A stretch of DNA of 64,000 bases, from positions 898,427 through 962,426 of the forward strand of contig NZ_JZEF01000003.1 of assembly GCF_001013475.1 (NCBI RefSeq), read 5' to 3'. The notes under the pieces were generated by a model, which saw nothing but the letters and a program-made list of their open reading frames with translations, had not been told where the DNA came from and ran no database searches. This document shows, one piece after another, positions 1 to 8,775 of the stretch. How positions within the stretch are numbered: position 1 is the first letter of the stretch; the number at the start of each line of letters is the position of its first letter. The translations under genes were made by a program, and so were the position numbers. Origin of the DNA: Xanthomonas arboricola pv. juglandis (GTDB taxonomy: Bacteria; Pseudomonadota; Gammaproteobacteria; Xanthomonadales; Xanthomonadaceae).

Positions 1-1
1 G

Positions 2-1672
2 CAGGTGCCGGTGTGGGTGGCCAACTTCGTGCTGATGGGCTACGGCACCGGCGCGGTGATGGCGGTGCCCGGCCACGACCAGCGCGATTTCGAGTTCGCC
101 AACAAGTACAAGCTGCCGATCGTGCAGGTGGTCAAGCTGCGCGAGCCGCGCAACGACGACGAGCAGAGCTGGGACGCCAGCCAGTGGCGCGACTGGTACA
201 CCGACAAGAGCCGCCCGCTGGAGCTGATCAATTCGGCCGAGTTCGACGGGCTGGATTTCGGCGGCGCCTTCGAGGCACTGGCCGAGCGTTTCGAGCGCAA
301 GGGCCAGGGCCAGCGCCGGGTCAATTACCGCCTGCGCGACTGGGGCGTGAGCCGCCAGCGCTATTGGGGCTGCCCGATCCCGGTGATCTATTGCGCCAAG
401 TGCGGCGCGGTGCCGGTGCCAGAAGACCAGTTGCCGGTGGTGCTGCCGGAGAACGTGGAATTTGCCGGCACCGGTTCGCCGATCAAGACCGACCCGACCT
501 GGCGCCAGACCACCTGCCCGGACTGCGGCGGCCCGGCCGAGCGCGAGACCGACACCTTCGACACCTTCATGGAGTCGAGCTGGTACGTGGCGCGCTACAC
601 CAGCCCCAACGCACGCGACATGGTCGACCGCCGCGCCAACTACTGGATGCCGGCCGACCTGTACGTGGGCGGCATCGAGCACGCGATCCTGCACCTGATG
701 TACTTCCGCTTCTATCACAAGCTCATGCGCGACGCGCGGCTGGTGGACAGCGACGAGCCGGTGACCAACCTGCTCACCCAGGGCATGGTCATCGCCGACA
801 CCTTCTATCGCGATGCCGATAACGGCGGCAAGGACTGGATCAATCCGGCCGACGTGGAGATCCAGCGCGACGAGCGCGGCCGCGTCACCGGCGCGGTGCT
901 GATCGCCGACGGCCAGCCGGTGCACATCGGCGGCACCGAGAAGATGTCCAAGTCCAAGAACAACGGCGTGGACCCGCAGTCGATGGTGGCCAAGTACGGC
1001 GCCGACACGGTGCGGCTGTTCTCGATGTTCGCCGCCCCGCCGGAGCAGTCGCTGGAGTGGAACGAGGCCGGCGTCGATGGCATGGCGCGCTTCATGCGCC
1101 GGCTGTGGGTGCAGGTGCACAAGCATGTGGGCGAGGGCGCCGCCGCTGCACTGGATGCCGCCGCGCTGAGCGCCGAGCAGAAGGCGATCCGCCGCAAGAC
1201 CCACGAAACCATCGGCAAGGTCAGCGACGACTATGGCCGCCGCCACAGCTTCAACACCGCGATCGCCGCAGTGATGGAACTGTCCAACGCACTGGCCAAG
1301 TTCGACGATGCCAGCGCGCAGGGCCGTGCGGTGCGCCAGGAAGCCCTGGAAGCGATGGTGCTGCTGCTCAACCCGATCACCCCGCACGCCAGCCACACCC
1401 TGTGGCAGGTGCTGGGCCACGGCGAGACGCTGCTGGAAGATGTCGCGTTTCCGCAGGTCGATGCCGCTGCGCTGGTGCGCGACGCGCTGACCCTGGCGGT
1501 GCAGGTCAACGGCAAGTTGCGCGGCACCATCGAGGTGGCCGCCGATGTCGGACGCGAGCAGATCGAAGCGCTGGCCCAGGCCGAGCCGAACGCAGCCAAG
1601 TTCCTGGAAGGGCTGAGCGTGCGCAAGATCATCATCGTGCCCGGCAAGATCGTGAATATCGTGGCGGGCTGA
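2..1672 (+). CDS. leuS: leucine--tRNA ligase, C-terminal part (5' end outside window)
   Basis: Charges tRNA-Leu with leucine in the cytoplasm. The frame is open from the window edge and ends at TGA 1670-1672, so only about 556 codons of a protein that is usually about 860-880 residues are present. The fragment begins in the CP1 editing domain (motif [15 protein letters not shown]), continues with the class I catalytic core including two CxxC pairs (CAKC and CPDC, a likely zinc-binding insertion), has the KMSKS signature at about nt 941-955, and ends with the anticodon-binding and C-terminal domains. The KMSKS loop and editing motif make the identity secure. It is followed on the same strand by lptE after about 240 bases that include a strong hairpin, so the two may or may not share a transcript. 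Confidence 0.97.
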   Translation, partial: QVPVWVANFVLMGYGTGAVMAVPGHDQRDFEFANKYKLPIVQVVKLREPRNDDEQSWDASQWRDWYTDKSRPLELINSAEFDGLDFGGAFEALAERFERKGQGQRRVNYRLRDWGVSRQRYWGCPIPVIYCAKCGAVPVPEDQLPVVLPENVEFAGTGSPIKTDPTWRQTTCPDCGGPAERETDTFDTFMESSWYVARYTSPNARDMVDRRANYWMPADLYVGGIEHAILHLMYFRFYHKLMRDARLVDSDEPVTNLLTQGMVIADTFYRDADNGGKDWINPADVEIQRDERGRVTGAVLIADGQPVHIGGTEKMSKSKNNGVDPQSMVAKYGADTVRLFSMFAAPPEQSLEWNEAGVDGMARFMRRLWVQVHKHVGEGAAAALDAAALSAEQKAIRRKTHETIGKVSDDYGRRHSFNTAIAAVMELSNALAKFDDASAQGRAVRQEALEAMVLLLNPITPHASHTLWQVLGHGETLLEDVAFPQVDAAALVRDALTLAVQVNGKLRGTIEVAADVGREQIEALAQAEPNAAKFLEGLSVRKIIIVPGKIVNIVAG

Positions 1673-1808
1673 TCGTTGCCGAGCGGTCGGGTCGCCATTG
1701 CCGAACCGGGTCGTTCGCCGGGTCGTCTTGGCGACGCGCAAGTGAGATTGCTGCAGTGGCGTGTGGTCATTCATTTCACCGGCGCGTGGCGACGCGTTTG
1801 TCATTCCC

Positions 1809-1833
1809 GGGCGCCGCGTTTTTCGCGGCGCCC
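1809..1833 (+). other. perfect hairpin between leuS and lptE
   Basis: A 10-bp perfect GC-rich stem (GGGCGCCGCG and its complement) with a five-T loop lies 137 bases after leuS and 79 bases before lptE. No T-run follows the stem, so it is not a canonical intrinsic terminator. It could be a Rho-assisted terminator, an RNA-stabilising stem or an attenuator for lptE. Confidence 0.4.
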
Positions 1834-1911
1834 TCTCAAGCCCCGTTCACGCGGTGTCGGGCAGGCTAGCCGCCTGTTGCCGCCGCCGGGGCGCTCATCC
1901 AGACTGTGCCC

Positions 1912-2553
1912 ATGATTCGATTTCCTACTGCCTTCGCTGCGTCCCTCGTGCTGGTCTCGAGCCTCACCGCCTGCGGCTTCCATCTGCGCAACTCGCTGGC
2001 GCTGCCGCCGGACACGCCCGCGGTGAAGGTGCAGTCCGCGGTGCAGTACAGCGAGCTGGCCAAGTTGCTGCGGCGTGGTCTCAAGGCCGCCGGCGCCACC
2101 CTGGCCGACGAAGATGCCAAGACCGGCTTTGCGCAGGTGCAGGTGTTGTCCGAGCGTTGGGGCGATCTGCCGATCGCCATCGACAGCCAGGGCCGCGCGC
2201 AGGAATACAGCCTGCGCTATGCGGCCATCTTCACCGTCACCACCGCCAACGGCTCGGTGCTGGTGCCGCAGCAGGTGATCGAGCTGTCGCGCGACTACGT
2301 GTCGCCACCGGTGGATGCCACCGGCACCGCGACCGAGCGCGAGATCCTCGCCAACGAACTGCGTAAGGACATGTCGGCATCGATCCTGCGTCGCATCGAC
2401 AGCGTCGTGCGGGCGCGTGTGGAGCGCGGCGAGACGCTGGAAAGCACGCCAAGCGCGCCGCTGCAGCCGGCCACCACACCGCCGGTGCAGCCGTCCACGC
2501 CGGAATCGAGCGTGCCGGCTTCGCTGCCGCCCGCGTCTTCGTCGAATAACTGA
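1912..2553 (+). CDS. lptE: LPS-assembly lipoprotein LptE
   Basis: LptE is the outer-membrane lipoprotein that plugs the LptD barrel and helps insert lipopolysaccharide into the outer leaflet. The 213-residue product has a short signal peptide ending in the lipobox LTAC (Cys21), followed directly by GFHLRN, the typical start of mature LptE. The tail from about residue 185 is rich in Pro, Ser and Thr and is probably disordered. I chose ATG 1912; an in-frame GTG six bases upstream is possible but would only lengthen the signal peptide. Gene order leuS-lptE-holA-nadD-rsfS is the classic gammaproteobacterial arrangement and supports the assignment. Confidence 0.93.
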   Translation: MIRFPTAFAASLVLVSSLTACGFHLRNSLALPPDTPAVKVQSAVQYSELAKLLRRGLKAAGATLADEDAKTGFAQVQVLSERWGDLPIAIDSQGRAQEYSLRYAAIFTVTTANGSVLVPQQVIELSRDYVSPPVDATGTATEREILANELRKDMSASILRRIDSVVRARVERGETLESTPSAPLQPATTPPVQPSTPESSVPASLPPASSSNN

Positions 2554-2738
2554 GCAGCTGGTGATCATCCCGTCCGCGCATCTGCCGGGCAACCGCGCAC
2601 GGTGTGCGGAATTGGCGTGCGCCAGGCGCATGTCGCGCTTGCTGCGCGACGAGCATGCCCCGACGATCGCTGCCGACGCTGTCTTGTGCGTGACGGTGCA
2701 GTGGCGTGTGCCTTCGTAGTGATGGAACTTAGGTAGTC

Positions 2739-3767
2739 ATGGAACTTCGCCCAGAACAGCTCGCCGGTCAGTCCAATCAGCCGCTGCAGCCGGTCTACCT
2801 GATCGCCGGTCCGGAGACCTTGCGCGTGCTGGAGGCGGCCGATGCGGTACGCGCACGCGCGCGCGCCGAAGGCATCAGCGAGCGCGAGGTCTTTGACGCC
2901 GATGGCCGGGAGTTCGACTGGAACCAGCTGGATGCGACCTTCAACGCGCCCAGCCTGTTCAGTCCGCGCCGGCTGGTGGAAGTGCGCCTGCCCAGCGGCA
3001 AGCCGGGCAAGGACGGCGCCGAGGTCATCACCCGCTTTTGCGCCAACCCGCCGCCGGACGTGGTGCTGTTGATCACCGCCAACGACTGGAGCAAGGCGCA
3101 CCAGGGCAAATGGGCCGATGCGGTCGGCCGCATCGGCACCATTTCGGTGGCCTGGGCGATCAAGCCGCACGAGCTGTCGGACTGGATCGAGCGCCGCCTG
3201 CGCAGCCACGGCCTGCGTGCCGACGCCGCGGCGGTGCAGCGCCTGAGCGAGCGGGTGGAAGGCAACCTGCTGGCCGCCGCGCAGGAAATCGACAAGCTGG
3301 TGCTGCTGGCCGATGGCAAGGTGCTGGACCTGGAGGCGATGGAGTCGCTGGTCGCCGATGCTGCGCGCTACGACGTGTTCCGCCTGGCCGAAACCACGTT
3401 CTCCGGGCAGCCGGCCGCAGCGATTCGCATGCTTGCCGGCTTGCGCGCCGAAGGCGAAGCGGTGGCCGCGCTGATGCCGATCCTGATCAAGGAACTGCTG
3501 CGCACCGCGTCCTTGGCCAAGGTGCAGGCCAATGGCGGCAACCTCGCTGCCGAAATGAAGGCGCAGGGCCTGTGGGAATCACGCCAGGCGCCGTTCAAGC
3601 GCGCGCTGCAACGGCACCCCGAACCACGCCGCTGGGAGCGCTTCGTCGCCGAAGCCTCGCGGGTTGATCGCATGGCCAAGGGCCGCGCCGATGGCGACCC
3701 CTGGGTCGGCCTGGAACGCCTGCTGGTGGCCATGGCCGAATCCCGCGCGGTGAGATTGCTGGCGTGA
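2739..3767 (+). CDS. holA: DNA polymerase III subunit delta
   Basis: The delta subunit of the clamp loader opens the beta sliding clamp during chromosome replication. The product has 342 residues, the normal family length. It starts MELRPEQL, with the N-terminal clamp-binding domain containing YLIAGPE and the FDADGREFDW segment, then the AAA-like middle domain and the helical collar domain near residues 210-330. An ATG preceded by an AGGTAG-like sequence gives the start. The stop codon overlaps the GTG start of nadD (GTGA, 3764-3767), so the two are very likely translationally coupled. The 185 bases between lptE and holA hold no other gene that I can see. Confidence 0.95.
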   Translation: MELRPEQLAGQSNQPLQPVYLIAGPETLRVLEAADAVRARARAEGISEREVFDADGREFDWNQLDATFNAPSLFSPRRLVEVRLPSGKPGKDGAEVITRFCANPPPDVVLLITANDWSKAHQGKWADAVGRIGTISVAWAIKPHELSDWIERRLRSHGLRADAAAVQRLSERVEGNLLAAAQEIDKLVLLADGKVLDLEAMESLVADAARYDVFRLAETTFSGQPAAAIRMLAGLRAEGEAVAALMPILIKELLRTASLAKVQANGGNLAAEMKAQGLWESRQAPFKRALQRHPEPRRWERFVAEASRVDRMAKGRADGDPWVGLERLLVAMAESRAVRLLA

Positions 3768-4594
3768 AAGCCGGCGATGCCGCCAACGGCGACGCGCGAC
3801 CCGCCTCCCCAAGCAGCGCAACCCCCGACCAGGCCGCAGCTGCGGCCCCCACCTCTCTGCCCACCGACTCCCGCCCGGCAGCACCGGCTCCGCGCTCTTC
3901 CGATTCCCCAATCCCGATTCCCGAATCCCCGCTCCACCTGTACTACGGCGGCACCTTCGATCCGGTCCACCTGGGCCACCTCGCCATCGCCTGCGCCGCG
4001 CGCGACGAACTGGGCGCGCTGGTGCACCTGGTACCGGCCGCCGATCCGCCGCACCGTCCCGCACCCGGCGCCACCGCAGCGCAGCGCGCCCGCATGCTGG
4101 AGCTGGCGCTGGCCGACACCGCCGGGCTGGCGCTGGACACCCGCGAGCTGCAGCGCGCCAGCCGCGACCGTGCGCCGTCCTACACCGTCGACACCTTGCG
4201 CGCGCTGCGCGCCGAACTCGGCCCCACGACACCGATCGCCTGGCTGCTCGGTGCCGATGCCTTCATGGGGCTGAGCAGCTGGCATCAGTGGGAAGACTTG
4301 TTCGAACTGGCGCATTTCGTCATTGCCGCGCGTCCGGGCACGCCGCTGGACCTTGCCGATGCGCCGCAGCTCGCCGCGGCAGTGCAGGGCCGCTGGGCGG
4401 CCAGGGCGGGCGAGCTGGGCATCTCGCCGGCCGGCCGCCTGTGGTCGCTGCAGCAGCCGTTGCGCGGCGAATCGGCCAGCGCGGTGCGCTCGGGCATCGC
4501 CGGCGGCGGTGACTGGCAGGCGCTGGTGCCGGCGTCGGTGGCGGCATTTATCGCGCACGAAGGCCTCTATGGCTGCGCCCCGCCGACTAGCTGA
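3764..4594 (+). CDS. nadD: nicotinate-nucleotide adenylyltransferase with unusual N-terminal extension
   Basis: NadD joins nicotinate mononucleotide to AMP, making deamido-NAD in NAD synthesis. The catalytic part starts at about residue 59 with YYGGTFDPVHLGHL (the nucleotidyltransferase HxGH motif), has WLLGADAF in the middle and ESASAVRSGI, the ISSTxIR-like motif, near the end. Bacterial NadD is normally about 210-220 residues; this frame gives 276 because roughly 57 low-complexity residues precede the core. GTG 3764, overlapping the holA stop, is the only ATG, GTG or TTG start upstream of the core in this frame, so either the extension is translated or a rarer codon (CTG, ATC, ATT) is used. 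Part of the extension is encoded by a four-unit 7-bp repeat (3902-3929). Identity is firm; the start is not. Confidence 0.92.
   Translation: MKAGDAANGDARPASPSSATPDQAAAAAPTSLPTDSRPAAPAPRSSDSPIPIPESPLHLYYGGTFDPVHLGHLAIACAARDELGALVHLVPAADPPHRPAPGATAAQRARMLELALADTAGLALDTRELQRASRDRAPSYTVDTLRALRAELGPTTPIAWLLGADAFMGLSSWHQWEDLFELAHFVIAARPGTPLDLADAPQLAAAVQGRWAARAGELGISPAGRLWSLQQPLRGESASAVRSGIAGGGDWQALVPASVAAFIAHEGLYGCAPPTS
3902..3929 (-). repeat. 28-bp element of four 7-bp units (GGGAATC family), inside nadD
   Basis: Four exact 7-base units, GATTCCC CAATCCC GATTCCC and GAATCCC on the plus strand, lie in frame within the N-terminal extension of nadD and encode Ser-Pro-Ile-Pro-like residues. It belongs to the same family as the copies at 12678, 12807, 19194, 19375 and 56819. 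A change of one unit would shift the reading frame before the catalytic core. Confidence 0.75.
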
Positions 4595-4617
4595 ACACGC
4601 AGCCGGCCGGACCGGCC

Positions 4618-4623
4618 TATAAT
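4618..4623 (+). promoter_or_regulatory. possible -10 element upstream of rsfS
   Basis: A perfect TATAAT stands 28 bases before the rsfS start. No good -35 is visible at 17 bases; TGAACA at 4592-4597 would give a 20-base spacer. It may be an internal promoter that lets rsfS be expressed apart from holA-nadD. Confidence 0.35.
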
Positions 4624-4651
4624 TCACGCCAATTCCATCGAGTTGCCCGCT

Positions 4652-5062
4652 TTGACCACCCAAGCCCAAGTCATCAAGACCTCCATCCCGAATCCGCCGC
4701 CGTCCGTGCCGGCCCTGCTGGCCACCGTGCGCGAGGCCGTGGAGGAGCTGAAAGCCAAGGACGTGGTCGAGATCGATGTGCGCGGCAAGTCCAGCGTCTG
4801 CGATTACATGGTGGTCGCTTCGGGTACCTCGACCCGCCATGTGAAGTCGATCGCCGAAGAAGTGGTCAAGTTCGCCAAGCGGCTGGACGTGATGCCGCTG
4901 GGCGTGGAAGGCGAGCGCGAGGCCGAGTGGGTGCTGGTGGACCTGGGCGACGTGGTGGTGCATGTGATGCTGCCGCGCGTGCGCGAGTTCTACGCTCTGG
5001 AGCGTCTGTGGACGGTGGGCGACCAGCGTCCGGACGACGCGGAAGCCGATCCCGAAGAGTGA
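4652..5062 (+). CDS. rsfS: ribosomal silencing factor RsfS
   Basis: RsfS (the Iojap/DUF143 family) binds ribosomal protein L14 and blocks joining of the 30S and 50S subunits when nutrients are scarce. The 136-residue product has the family core from about residue 25: VEEL..KDVVEIDVR, then CDYMVVASGTSTRHVKSIA, then EWVLVDLGDVVVHVM and REFYALERLW. The start is TTG 4652 (TTG ACC ACC CAA); another in-frame TTG nine bases upstream (4643) cannot be excluded. It follows nadD, as in most gammaproteobacteria, and its stop region overlaps the possible GTG start of the next gene. Confidence 0.93.
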   Translation: MTTQAQVIKTSIPNPPPSVPALLATVREAVEELKAKDVVEIDVRGKSSVCDYMVVASGTSTRHVKSIAEEVVKFAKRLDVMPLGVEGEREAEWVLVDLGDVVVHVMLPRVREFYALERLWTVGDQRPDDAEADPEE

Positions 5063-5073
5063 GTGAGCCGGGC

Positions 5074-6189
5074 ATGCCACGCAATGCCCGACCCCCGACC
5101 GACGCGCCTGCCTCGCAGGCGCTGCAACAGCTGCGCAGCCAGGGCGCGCACGCCTCCGGCGCGCCGCTGTCGCCGGCACGCAAGCGCTTCGACCGATTGC
5201 TGCGCGACCTGGAACGGCATCGTGCCGACCTGCAGGCCTGGCAGCTTGCACTGTCGCAGTGGCGCGAGCGTTACCACGCCGAATTGCAGCCCTTGCTCGA
5301 CCACCGCCGCGCGGCCGACATCGCCCTGGTCGAAGAGCTCGACCATGCGTATGCCACGGTCAAGCTGGGTAAGGCCGACCGCGCCTTCCTGTCCGAATTG
5401 CTGTGCGATATCGCCGCCCCGCTGATCGAGGCCGGCCATGAGTCACTGCGCCCAATCTACGACCGCCACAGCGCAGCCGGTTACGATCAGGAAGTCGCCG
5501 AATCCGATGCGCTGATGAAGCAGATCCTCGGCCAGGCCTACGGGCTGGATGCCGACGAGCTTGATGGCATCGATTCGCCCGAGCAGCTCTACGAGCGCGT
5601 CAGCGAGCGCCTGCAGCAGGAGCGTGCGCAGCAACAGCAACGCCACACACAACGGCGCAAGCGTGCCGAGCACAAGGCAGTGGTGGAGAATGCCGAGCCG
5701 CCTCCGTTGCGCGAGCTCTATCGCAAGCTGGCCGGCAATCTGCATCCGGACCGCGCCAAGGGCGCCGACGACCACGCCGCGCGCACCATCCTGATGCAGC
5801 GGCTCAACGCGGCCTACAAGGCCGGTGATCTGCTGGGTCTGCTCGAACTACAGGCCGAGATCGGGCTGATGGACGCGCAAGGCGTGGATGCGATGAGCGC
5901 CGCGCGCTTGCAGGACTACAACCGCGAGCTGGATCGGCAGTGCAGGCAGCTGCAGCAGCAGGTGCAGCAGCAGTCGGACGACTTTTGCGCCGAATACGGA
6001 CTGGAGTTGCCGTCGCGCCCCAAGCCGGAGCGACTGGGCCGTTTGATGGCCCAACTCAAGCGCGAAGTCGAAGACGACCTGCTGGACGCGCGCCGTGGCC
6101 TGCGCGAGCTGGAAGACCCGCAATCGTTCAAGCGCTGGTTGAAGCGGCAGCGCGCCATGGCGGGCGCGCCCGACGCGCCCTGGTTCTGA
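5074..6189 (+). CDS. J-domain-like protein
   Basis: A 371-residue, charged, mostly helical protein. Residues about 215-270 resemble a J-domain: LRELYRKLAGNLHPDRAKGA carries the HPD tripeptide at 224-226, which in J-proteins stimulates Hsp70 (DnaK) ATPase, followed by an ILMQRLNAAYKAGD helix. The regions on both sides are rich in Arg, Glu and Gln and probably form coiled coils; around residues 185-195 there is a glutamine run. There is no signal peptide or membrane segment, so it is probably cytoplasmic. ATG 5074 is the assumed start; GTG 5059 overlaps the rsfS stop and would add five residues. It separates rsfS from rlmH, which are usually adjacent. The client and partner are unknown. Confidence 0.72.
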   Translation: MPRNARPPTDAPASQALQQLRSQGAHASGAPLSPARKRFDRLLRDLERHRADLQAWQLALSQWRERYHAELQPLLDHRRAADIALVEELDHAYATVKLGKADRAFLSELLCDIAAPLIEAGHESLRPIYDRHSAAGYDQEVAESDALMKQILGQAYGLDADELDGIDSPEQLYERVSERLQQERAQQQQRHTQRRKRAEHKAVVENAEPPPLRELYRKLAGNLHPDRAKGADDHAARTILMQRLNAAYKAGDLLGLLELQAEIGLMDAQGVDAMSAARLQDYNRELDRQCRQLQQQVQQQSDDFCAEYGLELPSRPKPERLGRLMAQLKREVEDDLLDARRGLRELEDPQSFKRWLKRQRAMAGAPDAPWF

Positions 6190-6404
6190 TCCCGGTCTTT
6201 ATGGTGGTTGTCGGCTTGCACACCCGCCATCGCGCGCGCGCGGCGCGCAGCCTTGGCTGGACACACTGCCAGCCCTGCAATCGGGGCGCGTGCATGCGTG
6301 GCGTTGTGCCGGCGGCCGGAGCGACGCTGCCGAACGGAGGCCGGTCCGTTCGGCAGCGCTGGCCGTTGCCCTATGCCTAAGACAGCCAGCTCAGGGCCAC
6401 AGGT

Positions 6405-7946
6405 TCACAACGGCCCGCGCTCCCACGGCCCGGTGATCGCCAGGGTGATGCCCGGGGTCTGGATGTTGACGAACAGGGTGCGCGCCAGCGGATCCCAGCA
6501 GGCGCCGCAGAACTCGGTATCGCGGTAGTCGCCCTCGGCAATGGTCTTGCCGGCATCGGCGATCTGCTGCGAGGTGAGCTGCACATTGTTCTTGGCCAGA
6601 TAGAACGATTCGCCGCCGCGGGTCAGCCCGAGCAGCCGCGCGCCGGGGCCGTATTCGTCCGGGCTTTCGCCGCCGTCTTCGCACAGCACCACGCCGCCGC
6701 GCGCGCTGACGGTGACGTTGTCCGGGTTGTGCGCGGCCAGCTGATTGCCGCTGACGAACAGAGCGCTCAGGCGCTGGGTGAACAGGTCCAGCACCCATAC
6801 CGCGCCGTTGCCGTAACCGCGCCGGCCCTGCGCATCCACGCCGGTGCTGGTGTCGACGATGAAGAGCTTGCCGTAGCTGTACCAGATGCCTTCGCCACGG
6901 CTCATGCGCAGCGCGCCGTTTGCCCAGGCCTGCGCGAACGGCCCGCTCAGGGTGTCGTTGGCGCCGATGTCGGCAAAGCCGGTCGGCGCGGCGATGCTGT
7001 CCAGATCCGGCTCTTCGATGTCCACCCATTCCAGCTGGAACTGCTGGCCGATGCTGGCGACGGTGAGATCGGCATTGCGCCGCCCGCGCACGCGGGCGGC
7101 CTGCAGCCGGCCGCCGTTTTCCAGCGAGCCATTGCGCCCACGGCGGTCGTTGGGAATGAAGCGGTACAGACCGGCCTTGTTGCGATCGTCCTCGGTGAGA
7201 TAGACGATGCCGGTACGCGGATCGATCGCCACTGCCTCGTGGCTGAAGCGGCCCAGCCCGACCAGCGGCCGGCCGGTGGTGCGCTTGCTGTCCGGGTCCA
7301 CTTCGAACACGTAGCCATGCTTGCGGCCGGTGCTGGATACCGCATTGGTCTTGATCTCCTCGCAGCTCAGCCAGGTGCCCCACGGGGTCGGGCCGCCGGC
7401 GCAGTTGACCAGGGTGCCGCCCAGGCTGGGCTCCAGACTGCCCCAGCCGCGGCGGCCGTAACTCAGCGTGGTGGTGCCGCCGCCGGCCAGTTGGGTGCCG
7501 CTGACGATGCCGGTGTCGTACATCGCCGGTGCGCGGAACGGGGTGGTCGCACCGCGTTCGTGGTTGCGGATCAGCACATATTCCAGGCCGCGCAACGGGT
7601 CGCTGCCCGGACGCCAGTCGGGCCGACGCAGGCCGACCACGGCCATGCCGTCATGGCGGTCGGGGCAGGGCTGGCCATCGTCCATGCGGTCGCCGCTCCA
7701 GCCGAACGAGCGGTAGCTGAAACTGCGCGGCAGCTGTAGCAGTGGCAGTCCGGTGCTCTGGTCGGCGACCGGTGCGAGCGGGCCATACCGGCTGGGCACC
7801 GGGGTAAGTTGCAGCGGCGGCGAGGGACTGTTGGCGGCCTGGGCCTGGCGCGACTGCAGCGCACTCAAACTGCCAAGCGCACCGGCGGCCATCACGGCAG
7901 CGCTGCCCTTGAGCACCTGGCGGCGGGCGGGATCGAAAATCGGCAT
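6405..7946 (-). CDS. PhoX-family (DUF839) phosphatase, Tat-exported
   Basis: PhoX enzymes are calcium- and iron-dependent monomeric alkaline phosphatases that release phosphate from organic esters in the periplasm. The 513-residue product starts MPIFDPARRQVLKGSAA, a twin-arginine signal followed by a hydrophobic stretch and an AQAAN cleavage region. The body is a beta-propeller-like DUF839 sequence with segments such as YVLIRNHERG, TPWGTWLSCEEIKTN, FSHEAVAIDPRTGIVYLTEDD and VLCEDGGESPDEYG, all typical of PhoX. ATG 7946 is preceded by AGGAG at eight bases. A PhoB-box-like site upstream fits phosphate-starvation control. It sits antisense to its neighbours between the J-domain gene and rlmH. 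Confidence 0.85.
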   Translation of the reverse strand: MPIFDPARRQVLKGSAAVMAAGALGSLSALQSRQAQAANSPSPPLQLTPVPSRYGPLAPVADQSTGLPLLQLPRSFSYRSFGWSGDRMDDGQPCPDRHDGMAVVGLRRPDWRPGSDPLRGLEYVLIRNHERGATTPFRAPAMYDTGIVSGTQLAGGGTTTLSYGRRGWGSLEPSLGGTLVNCAGGPTPWGTWLSCEEIKTNAVSSTGRKHGYVFEVDPDSKRTTGRPLVGLGRFSHEAVAIDPRTGIVYLTEDDRNKAGLYRFIPNDRRGRNGSLENGGRLQAARVRGRRNADLTVASIGQQFQLEWVDIEEPDLDSIAAPTGFADIGANDTLSGPFAQAWANGALRMSRGEGIWYSYGKLFIVDTSTGVDAQGRRGYGNGAVWVLDLFTQRLSALFVSGNQLAAHNPDNVTVSARGGVVLCEDGGESPDEYGPGARLLGLTRGGESFYLAKNNVQLTSQQIADAGKTIAEGDYRDTEFCGACWDPLARTLFVNIQTPGITLAITGPWERGPL

Positions 7947-7978
7947 CGAACGACTCCTGCGGGCTGGGTAGTGCGCCG

Positions 7979-8012
7979 ACCCTAGAAGCCCGCTGTAACC
8001 GCACCATGACAC
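7979..8012 (-). promoter_or_regulatory. putative PhoB box and -10 of the phoX-like gene
   Basis: On the minus strand, GTGTCAT-GGTG-CGGTTAC (8012 to 7995) matches the 7-4-7 layout of the Pho box consensus CTGTCAT-N4-CTGTCAC at 6/7 and 5/7 positions. Ten bases downstream is TAGGGT (7984-7979), a weak -10 at the distance seen in known Pho promoters, 33 bases before the start codon. Seen by eye only. Confidence 0.5.
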
Positions 8013-8067
8013 CGGTGTGATCGACCCGGTTCCGATGCCCAGGCTGTGACGCGGATATCATGTCGTC

Positions 8068-8538
8068 ATGAAATGCCGACTTATCGCTACCGGCGAGCGC
8101 GCACCGGCCTGGGTGGCGCAGGGCTTTGCCGAATATCAGAAACGTCTTTCGCACTGGATGCCGCTGGAGCTGGTCGAGATCGAACCCGGCCTGCGTGGCA
8201 AGGGCCGCGATGCACAACGCGCCATCGACGATGAAGGCCGCCGCGTGCTCGCCGCACTGCCCAAGAACGCCTACGTGGTTGCGCTGGATATCCCGGGCCG
8301 CCCGCTCAGTTCGGAACAGCTGGCCCAGCGCATGGAGCACTGGCGCGGGCAGGGCCGCGATCTGGCGTTCCTGATCGGCGGCCCCGAAGGGCACGCCGCC
8401 GAGGTGCTGAAAACCGCCAGCGAAAGCTGGTCGATCGGCCCGCTGACCCTGCCGCACATGTTGGTGCGCCTGATCGTCGCCGAGCAGCTGTACCGCGCTG
8501 CGGCGATGCTGGCCAATCATCCGTACCACCGCGCCTAA
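8068..8538 (+). CDS. rlmH: 23S rRNA (pseudouridine1915-N3)-methyltransferase RlmH
   Basis: RlmH methylates pseudouridine 1915 in helix 69 of 23S rRNA on the assembled 70S ribosome. The product is 156 residues, exactly the family length, with the SPOUT trefoil-knot motifs VALDIPGRPLSSE, DLAFLIGGPEGH (SAM-binding loop) and the C-terminal LTLPHMLVRLIVAEQLYRA and NHPYHR. ATG 8068 gives the usual MKCRLIA start. It belongs with rsfS and nadD by conserved synteny but is here about 3 kb away from rsfS, behind a J-domain gene and the divergent phoX-like gene, so it needs its own promoter. Confidence 0.97.
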   Translation: MKCRLIATGERAPAWVAQGFAEYQKRLSHWMPLELVEIEPGLRGKGRDAQRAIDDEGRRVLAALPKNAYVVALDIPGRPLSSEQLAQRMEHWRGQGRDLAFLIGGPEGHAAEVLKTASESWSIGPLTLPHMLVRLIVAEQLYRAAAMLANHPYHRA

Positions 8539-8775
8539 GCGGCATGCGCGAGGGCAGTATGCCGCGTCTCGCCGCTGCGCTTTCGAGATGGGTGTGCGGG
8601 TAAGTAGCCGGGCGTACCCTCAACCCGATCCGCGAGACCGCACGTCGTCGCGTGCACGCAAGCGCACTGCAACGATGCGCATGCAACGGCTGAAACCGTG
8701 GCCTCGCAGCAGCCGGCTGCGCAACGCCAGACCATGCGGCGACCGGGTATCCGGGTCGCCGCAGGTGATGACGCA

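Noticed and set aside
3368..5251. Minus-strand frame of about 620 codons opposite holA, nadD and rsfS
   Set aside because: It covers three genes with clear motifs and reads as Arg/Gly/Ala-rich complement.
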